From: Megasphaera elsdenii | GTDB lineage: Bacteria > Bacillota > Negativicutes > Veillonellales > Megasphaeraceae | Assembly: GCF_020539865.1 (NCBI RefSeq) | Contig: NZ_JAJBQV010000018.1 | Location: 1 to 53,816, forward strand | Direction of reading: 5' to 3' | Length of the DNA stretch: 53,816 bases | In this document: positions 9,555 through 18,284 of the stretch, piece by piece | Layout: every line of letters starts with the position of its first letter | Position numbering within the stretch: position 1 is the first letter of the stretch | The notes under the pieces: generated by a model | Database searches by the model: none | What the model was told of the DNA's origin: nothing | Seen by the model: only the letters and a program-made list of their open reading frames with translations | Position numbers and translations under genes: made by a program

Positions 9555-9597
9555 GAAATCACTTTCCTTTCTGATGAGATAAGGCCTCCATCAAGAC

Positions 9598-11505
9598 TTA
9601 TCGGTCAGACTCAGTCCCATTGCGATGTCTGTTGTCTTTCCCGTCTTGCGTATTCTTATCGGCCTTGTTGTCTTTTTCTTTGCCGTCCTTGTCTTTATCC
9701 TTCGGTGCGCCTTCGGCGTATTCACCGACGTGGAAGTAAGCTTCCAGCATGGAACGGACAATCGGGCCGGACGACAAGGACCCGAACCCGCCCTGTTCCG
9801 TCAGGACGGCGATGACGATGCGCGGATGTTCATACGGTGCATAGGCAACGAACCAGCCATGGTCCGTACCGCCGAAGTTTTCCGCTGTACCGGTCTTACC
9901 AGCGACCTGAATGGGGAACCCGGCGAACAAGGAACCGGCTGTACCGGATTCTTCAGCAACGTTACGCATCCCTTCTCGGACCAAGTCCAGTGTCGATTTG
10001 GATACCGACAAGGTGCCGACCTGTTCCGGTGCAAAGATCTTATATGGCGTGCCGTCGAGGTTATCGATACGGCTGACGATGAACGGCCGATACTGGATGC
10101 CGCCGTTAGCGACTTCGCTGACGATCATAGCCGCCTGGAGCGGCGTAACCAGCTGGAACCCCTGACCGATAGCCGAGTTGAACGTATCGCCGAGGTACCA
10201 TTCATCGTGGAAATTCTTCTTCTTATATTCCGCACTGGCGACCAGGCCCGGCGCTTCGCCGCGCAAGGCGATGCCCGTCTTTTTGCCCATACCGAACATG
10301 CGGGCGTATTTTGCCAAATCGTCGATGCCGACGCGGCGGCCCATTTCGTAGAAGTATACGTTATCGGACTTAGCCAGGGCTTCGACGAAGTTGATCCAGC
10401 CCAAGGCTTCGCCGCCGGCGTTGCGCATGTCAACCAGCCAGTGGCGGCCACTGTCGAAAATCATTTCATCAGGCGTGACTTTCTTGAGTTCCAGCGCAGC
10501 CGACCCAGTGATCAGCTTAAACGTAGAACCTGGCGGATATTCGCCGGCAATGACGCGGTTTTCCATGGGATGATTGGGATTGTCGTTGATGAGGGACCAT
10601 TCCTTTTCCGTAATGCCCCGGGTGAACCAGTTCGGGTCATAAGCCGGACGACTGGCCATGGCCAGGACGGCGCCCGTATTGGGGTCGATGGCGACGGCAG
10701 CGATGCCATGGGTACCGATGCCATTGGCAATCTGACGGTCCATAGCCCGTTCGGTAGCCTGCTGCAGGTAGAGGTCGATAGTCAGGTGCATATTATGACC
10801 GGCTACGGGTTCTTTGCGTTCCATTTCCTTAACCGGGCTGCCGGCCGCATCGACTTCGACCTGACGGCCTCCGTCCTTACCGCGCAGGAGATCGTCATAA
10901 TAAGCTTCCAGGCCGGCCCGGCCGATCTGGGTAATGTTCGATACGCCTTCGACGCCTTTCAGGCGCTTGGCGTCTTCTTCATCAATCTGGCCGACATAGC
11001 CAAAGACCTGGGCAGCCATCATCTTGTACGGATAATAGCGGATCGGCTGGACGTCGACAGAAACGCCAGGCAGGTCATTGCGTTGTTCTTCGATTTTCGT
11101 GACGATATCCTGGGTCAAGTCGTTAGCCAGCACCGTCGGTACGTAAGAGCTCTTAACCTTCTGGACTTTTTCCCGCAGCTTGTCTTCCGGCATGTTGAGG
11201 ATGCCCGCCAATTTCTGCAGTTCTTCGTCACTCATGCCGTCTTTAGGCGGCACATAGGTCACCATGAAGCTCGGCCGCGAGCCGACGAGGATCTGGCCGT
11301 TGCGGTCGTACATGATGCCGCGCATAGCGGCAATAGGGATAGCCCGCAGGCGGTTCCCTTCGGCCAGGGTATAGTAATATTCGCCGGCAAAGAGCTGTAA
11401 ATAGACCAGCCGGCTGACGAGGATGATGAAAATCGCGATGACAATCCAGTAGAGGTAGCGGAAGCGGCCATCTTGATTCTTCTTTTTCAATAACGCTTCA
11501 AGCAT
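9598..11505 (-). CDS. mrdA: Penicillin-binding protein 2 (elongasome transpeptidase)
   Basis: A 635-residue class B PBP. One N-terminal membrane helix (YWIVIAIFIILVSRLVYLQL), a dimerisation domain beginning with RGIMYDRNGQILV, and a transpeptidase domain with all three active-site motifs: STFK near residue 326, SDN (AKSDNVYFYE) near 380 and KTGT near 535. The last 40 residues are a very charged Lys/Asp-rich tail (DKDKDGKEKDNKADK), unusual for PBP2 and probably disordered in the periplasm. The ATG at 11505 follows AAGGAGATTTAGTTAC. It works with RodA in lateral wall growth. Confidence 0.95.
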   Translation of the reverse strand: MLEALLKKKNQDGRFRYLYWIVIAIFIILVSRLVYLQLFAGEYYYTLAEGNRLRAIPIAAMRGIMYDRNGQILVGSRPSFMVTYVPPKDGMSDEELQKLAGILNMPEDKLREKVQKVKSSYVPTVLANDLTQDIVTKIEEQRNDLPGVSVDVQPIRYYPYKMMAAQVFGYVGQIDEEDAKRLKGVEGVSNITQIGRAGLEAYYDDLLRGKDGGRQVEVDAAGSPVKEMERKEPVAGHNMHLTIDLYLQQATERAMDRQIANGIGTHGIAAVAIDPNTGAVLAMASRPAYDPNWFTRGITEKEWSLINDNPNHPMENRVIAGEYPPGSTFKLITGSAALELKKVTPDEMIFDSGRHWLVDMRNAGGEALGWINFVEALAKSDNVYFYEMGRRVGIDDLAKYARMFGMGKKTGIALRGEAPGLVASAEYKKKNFHDEWYLGDTFNSAIGQGFQLVTPLQAAMIVSEVANGGIQYRPFIVSRIDNLDGTPYKIFAPEQVGTLSVSKSTLDLVREGMRNVAEESGTAGSLFAGFPIQVAGKTGTAENFGGTDHGWFVAYAPYEHPRIVIAVLTEQGGFGSLSSGPIVRSMLEAYFHVGEYAEGAPKDKDKDGKEKDNKADKNTQDGKDNRHRNGTESDR

Positions 11506-11524
11506 GTAACTAAATCTCCTTTAT

Positions 11525-12034
11525 TTACCAGCGATAGCCCGGGAACCCGTAAAAGGCATCGTCGCGACGCAGATGCCAGACGATGTGATCCACCGGCAGG
11601 GCCAGGATTCCGTGATAAACAAGCATAGGGATGCTGAATTCCAGCAAGTAGGCAGCGACGTTGATGTACTGGCCGGCCAAGAAGAGGAACCCGCAGGTCA
11701 GGATCAGGCCGACTTCCGTCGCTCCGAGGACGATGAGCAAGGTCAGTACCCACTGGTCCTTGTCGATGTCGCGTCCGAGGTAGCTGCAGATGATGGCTAC
11801 GATGAGGTAGACCAAAAGGTGCAGGCCAAAGAAATTGCCAATAATGACATCCTGACAAAATCCACCCAACAGGGCCGTGATGATGCCGATGCGCTGGCCG
11901 TGATGGAGGGCCATGAGGACGACGAAGACGAAAATGAGGTTAGGCTGGCTCACGCTGTTAAACATAAAAGGCAGGATGGCAGCCTGCAAAATAAAGACGA
12001 TGAAGGCTGTCATGATACAGTTCAGTTTCTTCAT
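11525..12034 (-). CDS. mreD: MreD, rod-shape determining membrane protein
   Basis: A 169-residue protein with about five hydrophobic segments, right size and position for MreD. The motif GGFCQDVIIGNFFGLHLLVY fits the family, and the TALLGGFCQD segment is a typical landmark. The ATG overlaps the mreC stop by four bases (ATGA), so translation is coupled. MreD links MreBC to PBP2 and RodA in the membrane. Confidence 0.92.
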   Translation of the reverse strand: MKKLNCIMTAFIVFILQAAILPFMFNSVSQPNLIFVFVVLMALHHGQRIGIITALLGGFCQDVIIGNFFGLHLLVYLIVAIICSYLGRDIDKDQWVLTLLIVLGATEVGLILTCGFLFLAGQYINVAAYLLEFSIPMLVYHGILALPVDHIVWHLRRDDAFYGFPGYRW

Positions 12035-12951
12035 AATGCCGCGGCTCCTTTAATTCCTTCTACTTTGTCGCGATTCGTCTGCGGTACGAGTTTCGGCGTG
12101 ACTTCCGGTTTTTCATAGGATCCGGTATCGGCCGACTTCAGGATGACGAAGACTTCTTCCAGTTTGGAGAAATCGACGCTGGGACGAATGACGGCATATT
12201 TTACGAAATCATTTTCATTCTGATGGATCGATACGATCGTACCGATGGGCAGGCCCTTCGGATAGATGGAGCCGAAGCCCGATGTGACCAGCGTATCCCC
12301 TTCCAGGATGTCTGCATCCTTGGCGATGTTGACGAACTGCGGTTCTGTCGGGACGTTACCGTTACCGCGGACAACGGAGGAAACGCGCGATTCCGGACGC
12401 TGGACGATGGCGCCGATACTGGTCCGCGGGTCCGTCAAGAGCTGGACGCGGGACGAATGAGGATAGACATCGCTAATAAAGCCGACGACACCGCTCGGCG
12501 TAATGACAGGCATATCTTTTTCGACGCCTTCACCGCTGCCGACGTCAATGATCATCGTATTGGTCCAGGTACCGTAATCACGGGAAATGACTGAACCGGC
12601 CAGGAGCTGGTACTGATTATGAGTCGATTTGAAATTGAGGAGTGCCCGCAGGCGGTCGTTTTCAGCTACGACTTCATCGTAGTCGACGGTCCGGCTCTTG
12701 AGGTCGGCATTTTCTTTTTCCAGCGATTCCCATTCAATGCGGTTTTTCAAGCTGATGTCGACGATGTGGATACCCGAAGTCAGCGAATCCATAATGCGGC
12801 TGGCACCGTATTCAAAAGGCGACATGATGGTCATCAGCGGCTTGGTAATGAACGGCAGGGAATCGCGCTGGCGCCAGGCCCAGCCGACAAGCGCAATGAC
12901 GATGAATAAGATGAGTACGAAGACGACGCTTCTTTTACCGAACGAAAACAA
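12031..12951 (-). CDS. mreC: MreC, rod-shape determining periplasmic scaffold
   Basis: A 306-residue protein with an N-terminal membrane anchor (VVFVLILFIVIALVGWAW), a short coiled coil (WESLEKENADLKSR), and the beta-rich MreC core including VISRDYGTWTNTMIIDVG, GVVGFISDV and LLTDPRTSIGAIV. The start is a TTG at 12951, nine bases after GGAGG. MreC binds PBP2 and activates the elongasome. The tail after residue 275 is short and polar. Confidence 0.93.
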   Translation of the reverse strand: MFSFGKRSVVFVLILFIVIALVGWAWRQRDSLPFITKPLMTIMSPFEYGASRIMDSLTSGIHIVDISLKNRIEWESLEKENADLKSRTVDYDEVVAENDRLRALLNFKSTHNQYQLLAGSVISRDYGTWTNTMIIDVGSGEGVEKDMPVITPSGVVGFISDVYPHSSRVQLLTDPRTSIGAIVQRPESRVSSVVRGNGNVPTEPQFVNIAKDADILEGDTLVTSGFGSIYPKGLPIGTIVSIHQNENDFVKYAVIRPSVDFSKLEEVFVILKSADTGSYEKPEVTPKLVPQTNRDKVEGIKGAAAL

Positions 12952-12953
12952 TT

Positions 12954-13994
12954 TTAAAATCTCCTCCTATATATACGCTGTGCCCCTTCGATGAGGGCCG
13001 ATAATTTGTCACGATCTGCAACGGCAATGCCCGTGCCCTTGGCAACGGCCAGTTCCGGCTCAGAAGCCAGCATGACCGGTACGCCCAGTTCCTGCGTGAA
13101 GAGCTGGTCCATACCCTTGAGCTTGGCTCCGCCACCGGTGAGGACAATGCCGTGTTCCATAATGTCTGCTGCCAGTTCCGGCGGCGTTTCCCGCAGGACA
13201 TCCTTGACCAGGTCGAGGATTTTGATGAGTGGCTTGCCGATGATGTGGTAGAGTTCACTCGATTTGATGGCCATTTCTCGCTGAAGGCCGTCATCGAGGC
13301 CGCGGCCCATGAAGTAATAGCCCCGGTCTTCCAGAGGCAGGACGGCCGAGCCGTTCGTCACTTTCATTTCTTCAATGGTCGTATCATCGGTGACGATATC
13401 GTACTGATAGCGCAGATAATCTTTAATGGCCGCATTGAAATCAAGGCTGCCCAGATGGAGCGACTTGGATACGACGATGCCTCCCAAGGACAGCATGGCC
13501 ACGTTGGTCGTACCGCCGCCAATATCGATGACCATATTGCCGACTGGGTCATAGACGGGCAGATTCACGCCAAGAGCGGCTGCCGCTGCTGTTTCGATGA
13601 GAAAGGCTTCCTTAGCGCCAGCCTGATAGACGGCTTCCATAACAGCCCGCTTTTCAACATTCGATGCCGCTGAAGGCACGCCGATCATGATGCGCAGACG
13701 CTGGACGCTGCGGACGCACTTGCTGAGGATATAGCCCAGCATCGTCCGGGTCACGCTGTAATCGGCGATGACGCCGTGGACCAAAGGTCGATGGAGCTTC
13801 ACCGTTTCCGGCGACCGGGATAACAAGTCTTCAGCGGCCCGGCCGACAGCAATGATTTTGCTGTTCCGTTCGTCCGTCGCCATGACCGATGGTTCAGACA
13901 GGACGATGCCCCGGCCCTCCACATAGACCTGAGTCGTAGACGTCCCTAAATCAATCCCTATATTTTTAGTTAATGGAGAAAAAATCGAAGCCAT
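12954..13994 (-). CDS. mreB: MreB, actin-like cell-shape protein
   Basis: A 346-residue actin-fold ATPase. Phosphate-binding loops are clear in NIGIDLGTSTTQVYVEG near the N-terminus and NMVIDIGGGTTNVAMLSLG near residue 155. The adenosine loop is HGIVLTGGGAKLKGMD. MreB polymers guide lateral cell-wall synthesis. The gene heads the leftward mreBCD-mrdA-minD-rodA run. The ATG at 13994 follows GAAAGGATTTGTT. No textbook -35/-10 pair is obvious upstream. Confidence 0.95.
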   Translation of the reverse strand: MASIFSPLTKNIGIDLGTSTTQVYVEGRGIVLSEPSVMATDERNSKIIAVGRAAEDLLSRSPETVKLHRPLVHGVIADYSVTRTMLGYILSKCVRSVQRLRIMIGVPSAASNVEKRAVMEAVYQAGAKEAFLIETAAAAALGVNLPVYDPVGNMVIDIGGGTTNVAMLSLGGIVVSKSLHLGSLDFNAAIKDYLRYQYDIVTDDTTIEEMKVTNGSAVLPLEDRGYYFMGRGLDDGLQREMAIKSSELYHIIGKPLIKILDLVKDVLRETPPELAADIMEHGIVLTGGGAKLKGMDQLFTQELGVPVMLASEPELAVAKGTGIAVADRDKLSALIEGAQRIYRRRF

Positions 13995-14101
13995 AACAAA
14001 TCCTTTCTATTTCTTTCGCATATTCTGTTATACAAAACAGTCATCATTCCATATTCTATCACATTGCGTCCCTTTTCGCATTAACTAATTTCAGGGAATG
14101 G

Positions 14102-14137
14102 AAAAAAGGCGCTGTCTTTATGGGACAGCGCCTTTTT
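14102..14137. terminator. Strong bidirectional rho-independent terminator
   Basis: AAAAAAGGCGCTGTC, a six-base loop, then GACAGCGCCTTTTT: a 9-bp GC-rich stem extended by A/T pairs, with T-runs on both strands. It lies just after the stop of the ECF gene (14145) and before mreB, so it ends the ECF transcript on the minus strand. Confidence 0.9.
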
Positions 14138-14144
14138 AGTTTGA

Positions 14145-14774
14145 TTATGCAACCTTCAATCCGGCACGGTGCAAGGCCATGACGATAGGCGTAATGATGA
14201 GTCCTGAGACGACGGCTTCAGGAATGCCGTTGACGGCCGTGATACCCAGCATGATGTTGATGACATTCATGAAAGGAATGCCCTGAGCTTCGGCATAGGG
14301 TACGCCGACGATAGCCGTGAAGGACCCGAGGAAGAGAATCGTATGGCAGACCGTCGTCAAGACCGCCGTAACGGCAATACGCCATACTTCCCGGATTTTC
14401 AGATGACGGTAAATTTCAAAAGCAATGAGGCCGATGAGGGTACGCGGCACAATACAGATGAAGGCATCGGCAACGACATTGTATTGGACGGCAAATAAGA
14501 GCAAGGCACTGGGCGCCTGTAAAGACCGGATAAAAGAAAAAATACCGAACATGAAACCGACAATCATGCCGACCTTACGGCCTGCCGCCAAACTGCCGAT
14601 AATCGTCGGAATATGAAGGATCGTCGCATTCATGATGACCAGCGGAATGAAACCATAGCCTGTAAGGCCTAAAAAAATTGTAATAGCCGACAAAAAACCG
14701 GCAACTGTCAACTGCCGGATTGATAAAAAAGTGCGCTGTGCCGGCATGGTGCCAGCTGCATTCTGTTTTCCCAT
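14145..14774 (-). CDS. ECF transporter substrate-binding S component (PanT/FolT-like)
   Basis: A 209-residue integral membrane protein with about six helices. The segment TGYGFIPLVIMNATILHIPTI followed by GSLAAGRKVGMIVGFMFGI is typical of vitamin-specific S subunits of energy-coupling-factor importers, of the folate/pantothenate type. An S component needs a shared EcfA/EcfA'/EcfT module, absent here, so it is probably a group II importer using a module elsewhere. The start at 14774 is set by GGAGGAAAATC; longer in-frame starts up to 15116 would run through the promoter. The vitamin cannot be told from sequence alone. Confidence 0.8.
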   Translation of the reverse strand: MGKQNAAGTMPAQRTFLSIRQLTVAGFLSAITIFLGLTGYGFIPLVIMNATILHIPTIIGSLAAGRKVGMIVGFMFGIFSFIRSLQAPSALLLFAVQYNVVADAFICIVPRTLIGLIAFEIYRHLKIREVWRIAVTAVLTTVCHTILFLGSFTAIVGVPYAEAQGIPFMNVINIMLGITAVNGIPEAVVSGLIITPIVMALHRAGLKVA

Positions 14775-14850
14775 GATTTTCCTCCGTTCTCGCTCTCTCG
14801 CAAGATACAGGTCGTAACTAAACAAACAGACACAAAAACACGGCCGGTCC

Positions 14851-14888
14851 GCGCCAGTATCCGCCCGTTTCCGGTACCAATCCGGCGC
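14851..14888 (-). promoter_or_regulatory. Structured GC-rich leader of the ECF gene
   Basis: Within the roughly 145-nt leader, GCGCC (14884-14888 on the minus strand) pairs with GGCGC (14851-14855) around an internal CCGG/CCGG segment. It does not match the consensus cores I know for TPP, FMN, THF or preQ1 riboswitches. It may be an unrecognised regulatory RNA or simply a GC-rich leader. Confidence 0.3.
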
Positions 14889-14919
14889 TATCAAAGAACC
14901 TGCCTTATGTGTCACGCGT

Positions 14920-14949
14920 AGTATATCATATTTATCCAGGCCTTGCCAA
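14920..14949 (-). promoter_or_regulatory. Sigma-70-type promoter of the ECF gene
   Basis: Minus-strand TTGGCA (14944-14949) and TATACT (14920-14925) with an 18-base spacer. This is a good housekeeping promoter about 145 bases upstream of the ECF start codon. Confidence 0.7.
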
Positions 14950-14991
14950 TAACAATTAGGAATATTGTGATTTTTCACACGAGCATAATAC

Positions 14992-15025
14992 AAAAGGCGC
15001 TGTCGCATCGCGGCAGCTCCTTTTT
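14992..15025. terminator. Hairpin terminator between the tRNA fragment and the ECF promoter
   Basis: AAAAGGCGCTG ... CAGCTCCTTTTT forms a 7-bp stem with one mismatch, flanked by A- and T-runs so that it could work in both directions. It isolates the ECF promoter from upstream transcription. Confidence 0.55.
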
Positions 15026-15096
15026 GAGTATGAAGTTGAAAGTTTGATGTAGATATTTTTAAATTTAAAGCAATCGTCTCAAACATTAAAGAGAAA

Positions 15097-15137
15097 GGGG
15101 CCGTGCATGATAGCAAAAAGCTTCATGCAACAGCCCC
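15097..15137 (-). terminator. Terminator of the original tRNA-Leu gene
   Basis: On the minus strand GGGGCTGTTGCATGA pairs with TCATGCACGGCCCC, followed by TTTCTCTTT. It starts five bases after the CCA end of the tRNA fragment, so it is the host tRNA terminator left on the chromosomal side of the attachment site. Confidence 0.75.
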
Positions 15138-15141
15138 CTAT

Positions 15142-15197
15142 TGGTGCGAGTGGAGGGACTTGAACCCTCACGCCGTGAAGCGCCAGATCCTAAGTCT
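15142..15197 (-). pseudogene. 3' fragment of tRNA-Leu(UAG): prophage attachment-site scar
   Basis: The minus strand reads AGACTTAGGATCTGGCGC (anticodon loop CTTAGGA, anticodon UAG), a short variable arm, the T arm GAGGGTTCAAGTCCCTC, and CACTCGCACCA. The 5' half is missing: the acceptor strand GCGAGTG and the D arm do not occur upstream, and the 5' anticodon stem no longer pairs beyond AGA. The fragment is the 3' half retained after a phage integrated into the tRNA gene. The phage copy should restore an intact tRNA at the far (right) end, outside the window. Confidence 0.85.
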
Positions 15198-15358
15198 CAA
15201 CTATCTTTGCCAAAAACGGCTTAGTTATGCGGTTTGGCTAGTTCCTTAACAATATTATGATATAAATAAACTGCATTAAACCGTACTAAAGTGATGCTTG
15301 CGGGGTCAAAAATGGGGTCAGATTTTTTTGACTGAAAGACTAATGTGGTATAGGAATT

Positions 15359-15390
15359 GGCGTCCACTCGCAATGGAATGGGCGCCATTT
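15359..15390 (-). terminator. Possible end-of-late-operon hairpin
   Basis: On the minus strand TGGCGCCCA pairs with TGGACGCCA, with one bulged position, about 15 bases after the last lysis-region stop codon. There is no clear T-run on the minus strand, so termination here is only suggested by position. Confidence 0.35.
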
Positions 15391-15403
15391 AGCTTTAGCA
15401 TAG

Positions 15404-15700
15404 TCACTGCAAGCCTGCCGTACTATTCGTTGCGGTACTCTTGTTCAGTACAAATTTCACTGCCCAGATAGCTCCATTAATGACCAACGGTAAGACAATA
15501 CGGTCTCGGAGCATATTCCATCCTGTTTCCGATTTACTCTGTTCCTGAATTTGTGTCGTGAATTTGTCGGCAACAGCTTCGACGGCCGGGATAGCATTCG
15601 TTACGATGTTTTGTGTCAACTCATTCTTCATATCTTCTGTGACAACATCTACGTTCAAAGCGTCTACAACACTGTCTCTAATATCGGTCCATTTACTCAT
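15404..15700 (-). CDS. Small phage protein with a C-terminal hydrophobic segment
   Basis: 98 residues, start behind GGAGGAATGAACG. The first 65 residues are soluble and helical (SVVDALNVDVVTEDMKNEL). Near residues 68-88 is a hydrophobic stretch (RIVLPLVINGAIWAVKFVLN) that could span the membrane once. It is the last gene of the late operon, after the amidase, so a lysis accessory role is possible. I do not recognise a family. Confidence 0.6.
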   Translation of the reverse strand: MSKWTDIRDSVVDALNVDVVTEDMKNELTQNIVTNAIPAVEAVADKFTTQIQEQSKSETGWNMLRDRIVLPLVINGAIWAVKFVLNKSTATNSTAGLQ

Positions 15701-15731
15701 CGTTCATTCCTCCATATATTAATGATTTTAA

Positions 15732-16316
15732 TTAAAAAACAGATTGTACATAGTCAGTTACACCGCGTGCAATTGCTCGAGCAATATCATCCCAATGTTG
15801 TACCAGCAATAGCGCATCGTCGTCATTATCAATAAAAGCTGTTTCAACTAACACCGCCGGCATGTCTGTATAGCGGAGTACAAGCAATCCAGGCATTTCT
15901 TTTACTCCCCTATCAACAGTATCAATACTGTTAATGATTTGGGATTGAATGAACCGGGCTAAACTTCCTCCATTGCCCGTCTGGATGTAGCATTCGGTTT
16001 CTGTCCCACGAGCATTGCCGTTCGTTGCATTGCAGTGGATAGATACAAAAACATCTGCTCCCCATTCGTTGGCGGTTTCAGTAACAGTCATCCCTTGACG
16101 ATCATTATAGTCGCTACGCCCTGCCGGCGTCGGTGCTAAATTTTCGCTCTGCATTAAATAGCATTCACAGCCAGCTACTTCAAGATATTTTTGCACAGCA
16201 GTACCGATTTTGACTGCTACATCGCATTCGCGCAAATCTACATTTCCATTCGTGTCATAATGCACCGCACCACTATCATACTTAATATCATGGCCCGGAT
16301 TGATAAATACCTTCAT
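15732..16316 (-). CDS. Endolysin: N-acetylmuramoyl-L-alanine amidase (Amidase_3)
   Basis: A 194-residue zinc amidase that cuts the bond between MurNAc and L-alanine at lysis. Family zinc ligands and active-site positions are visible: the first His in FINPGHDIKYDSGAV, Glu in DLRECDVAVKI, the second His in DVFVSIHCNATNG, and catalytic Glu in MPAVLVETAFID. There is no signal peptide and no separate wall-binding domain, so release needs the holin. Its ATG overlaps the holin stop (ATGA). Confidence 0.92.
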   Translation of the reverse strand: MKVFINPGHDIKYDSGAVHYDTNGNVDLRECDVAVKIGTAVQKYLEVAGCECYLMQSENLAPTPAGRSDYNDRQGMTVTETANEWGADVFVSIHCNATNGNARGTETECYIQTGNGGSLARFIQSQIINSIDTVDRGVKEMPGLLVLRYTDMPAVLVETAFIDNDDDALLLVQHWDDIARAIARGVTDYVQSVF

Positions 16317-16762
16317 TTCTGTACCATCCTTTCATTTTTATCTGTTAATTGCTCTAAGGTTGCTCTTAATTTCCCCGGGATGGGTAATCCCGCTTTCGCT
16401 GCATTTTCCACGATTGACAACCCTTCATTACCTAAGAAGAACCATACCACCAATGATTGTACAGCCGGCTGGCCCGTGGCACGGTCCAGCTCGTGAGCTA
16501 GTGCTACTAGTAGCAAAATGACGATTTTTTTGCAGATTCCCTTAAAGCCTTTTTGACTATTCAATGCCAAATTAGGGTTAATATAGGCTGCCAAGATTCC
16601 CGTCACGTAGTCGATGGCCATGGCTACCAGCAACGCTTCAATTACGTCATTCCAGCCGATGAGATACGAAAACGCCGTACCAACACATGACACTATGGCT
16701 CCCCATCCCATAGCGCCCCCGCCTGGAACCATCTCGCGAAAAAAAGTTATGATTGATTCCAA
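16313..16762 (-). CDS. Phage holin (toxin secretion/phage lysis holin family)
   Basis: A 149-residue membrane protein. The segments ALLVAMAIDYVTGILAAYI and ICKKIVILLLVALAHELDRATG are the usual core of this Firmicutes holin family. It forms the membrane lesions that release the amidase encoded directly downstream. The TTG at 16762 immediately follows the stop of the 53-residue gene (TAATTG), with GGGGGC nearby as a weak ribosome binding site. An ATG ten codons further in is an alternative start. Confidence 0.85.
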   Translation of the reverse strand: MESIITFFREMVPGGGAMGWGAIVSCVGTAFSYLIGWNDVIEALLVAMAIDYVTGILAAYINPNLALNSQKGFKGICKKIVILLLVALAHELDRATGQPAVQSLVVWFFLGNEGLSIVENAAKAGLPIPGKLRATLEQLTDKNERMVQK

Positions 16763-16924
16763 TTACGTGCCCCCGTTCTGCGTGGTTGTCTCAGTTGTTG
16801 TGGTCTGTTTATCAGCGGCTTCGGCGGCGGACATAACGTCTAAAATGGCATTATGAGGACAATCAGCCCACGGGCACCGTCCGTCGTCGTTTAAAATGTT
16901 CCCGCAAAATTCGCAAAATTCCAT
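16763..16924 (-). CDS. 53-residue zinc-ribbon-like protein
   Basis: A short gene with a strong GGAGGGATGAATC before its ATG. The first 24 residues carry four cysteines in a zinc-ribbon arrangement (MEFCEFCGNI, then GRCPWADCPH). The tail is Ala/Thr-rich and low in complexity (TTTTETTTQ). Its stop abuts the holin TTG start, so it may couple holin translation. Function is unknown. Confidence 0.65.
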   Translation of the reverse strand: MEFCEFCGNILNDDGRCPWADCPHNAILDVMSAAEAADKQTTTTETTTQNGGT

Positions 16925-16936
16925 GATTCATCCCTC

Positions 16937-17380
16937 CTATGCGTTCTTGATTTCCGTAGCCATAGCGGCCAAGGTATTTTTATAGTTGGCGTCAATCTTC
17001 GAGGTATCCGCGCCGAGCATAGTAGCTTTGACGCGGGCCGTGACCATTGCGTCGAGCTGACTATTGTATTTTGCTTTGATAGTGTTGATTTTCGCCGTTT
17101 TCTTTTCGGTCTCCGTTGGTTCGGGCGGAATATAGTCAGTCGGGTTTCCGTCAGATCCGCGTACTTTCCCGTTCAGGTATTCATTGAAATAATCCGCGGT
17201 GATAATTTCAGCAACAGCAACATCTTCTGATATTTCTTTGACTTTATTCAGAAGCTCAGTTATTTTGTCAGCATTTTTACTGCTATTAGGGTTGAAATCA
17301 CAAATCAAACTGCACACGCGTCTACCCGCTGAGTCAAACCCAGCGGCATAGTAATCAACATTAGTTGTGGTACTTGCCAT
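16937..17380 (-). CDS. Tail-fibre assembly/chaperone-like protein
   Basis: A 147-residue protein after the fibre genes. The N-terminal 60 residues are mixed, then a proline-rich hinge (DYIPPEPTETEKK), then a long charged helix (KAKYNSQLDAMVTARVKA and NYKNTLAAMATEIKNA). This layout and position are usual for small tail assembly chaperones of Firmicutes phages. The assignment rests on context and architecture rather than a diagnostic motif. Confidence 0.5.
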   Translation of the reverse strand: MASTTTNVDYYAAGFDSAGRRVCSLICDFNPNSSKNADKITELLNKVKEISEDVAVAEIITADYFNEYLNGKVRGSDGNPTDYIPPEPTETEKKTAKINTIKAKYNSQLDAMVTARVKATMLGADTSKIDANYKNTLAAMATEIKNA

Positions 17381-18284
17381 TATGCATCGCTCCTTATAAT
17401 CTAAAAAATAAAAAGGTTGTGGTGAAAATGAAAAATCCTAATGGTTATGGTTGCATTCGTTTGATGGGCGGCAATCGGCGGCGGCCGTACGCTTTTATAG
17501 CGACAGTTAACGGCAGGCAAAAATACATCGCCGCATTTGAGACGATTTATGATGCTAAAATTTTTCAATCTCGATACTTTGAAGAGCATCATCGAGATTT
17601 CCTCCCTTCGTATCATAAGAAAATCACATTTTCCGAGCTGTATTTTCGTTGGCTGTCGTTTCACAAAGATGAAGACAACGCCCTTTCAAGAAGCACGTTG
17701 TCCGGGTATGAATACGCATATGCTCATTGCTATCCGCTCCATGAAAAATACTTTCCAGATCTGCAATTTTTAGAGCTACAGTCTGTTATCAATCACATGA
17801 GATTCAAAGAAAATTTATCGTGCAGCAGTTGTAAGAAAGTCAAGAATTTGCTGAGCTTGATGTACAAATACGCGATAAAAGCAAATATCTGTCAAACCAA
17901 TTACGCGTTGCTTTTGTCCATTGGCCATAACCACCCGGTATATCCTCATCACGTCATGAGCCGCCAGAAAATCAATCGCCTTTGGTCATCACTCGATACC
18001 CCAGGGGCCGATACTGTACTGATTTTGCTTTATACGGGCCTACGGGTTTCAGAGATGCTCAATATGTTAAAGGTTGAAGTCAACTTGCGGCATAAATATT
18101 TACGTGTTACCCATGCAAAAACGGCATCTGGCGTCCGTGTCATCCCCATTCACCCGAGGATTCTGCCAATCATCTCTCAGCGGATGACCATGCCCGGGCC
18201 TAATCTTGTCTGCGATTATTCCGGACGGCCATACGAGTACTCTCGGTATCGCTCTGCCGTCTGGCATATGGAAAATACACTCGC

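Noticed and set aside
9625..11400. Plus-strand open frame of 591 codons opposite mrdA
   Set aside because: It is the antisense of a well-conserved PBP2 gene in a GC-rich region. It has no ribosome binding site and no recognisable protein motifs.
14775..15116. N-terminal extension of the ECF S component
   Set aside because: The extra 114 codons run through the promoter and leader and are not hydrophobic like the protein; the start at 14774 has a strong ribosome binding site.
15142..15240. Intact tRNA-Leu gene
   Set aside because: The 5' acceptor strand and the D arm are missing and the anticodon stem does not pair beyond three bases.
15296..15331. Plus-strand GVKNGVRFF* tail that could be the end of an integrase
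   Set aside because: The frame is interrupted by a stop only 11 codons upstream and shows no recombinase motif. It is too short to claim.
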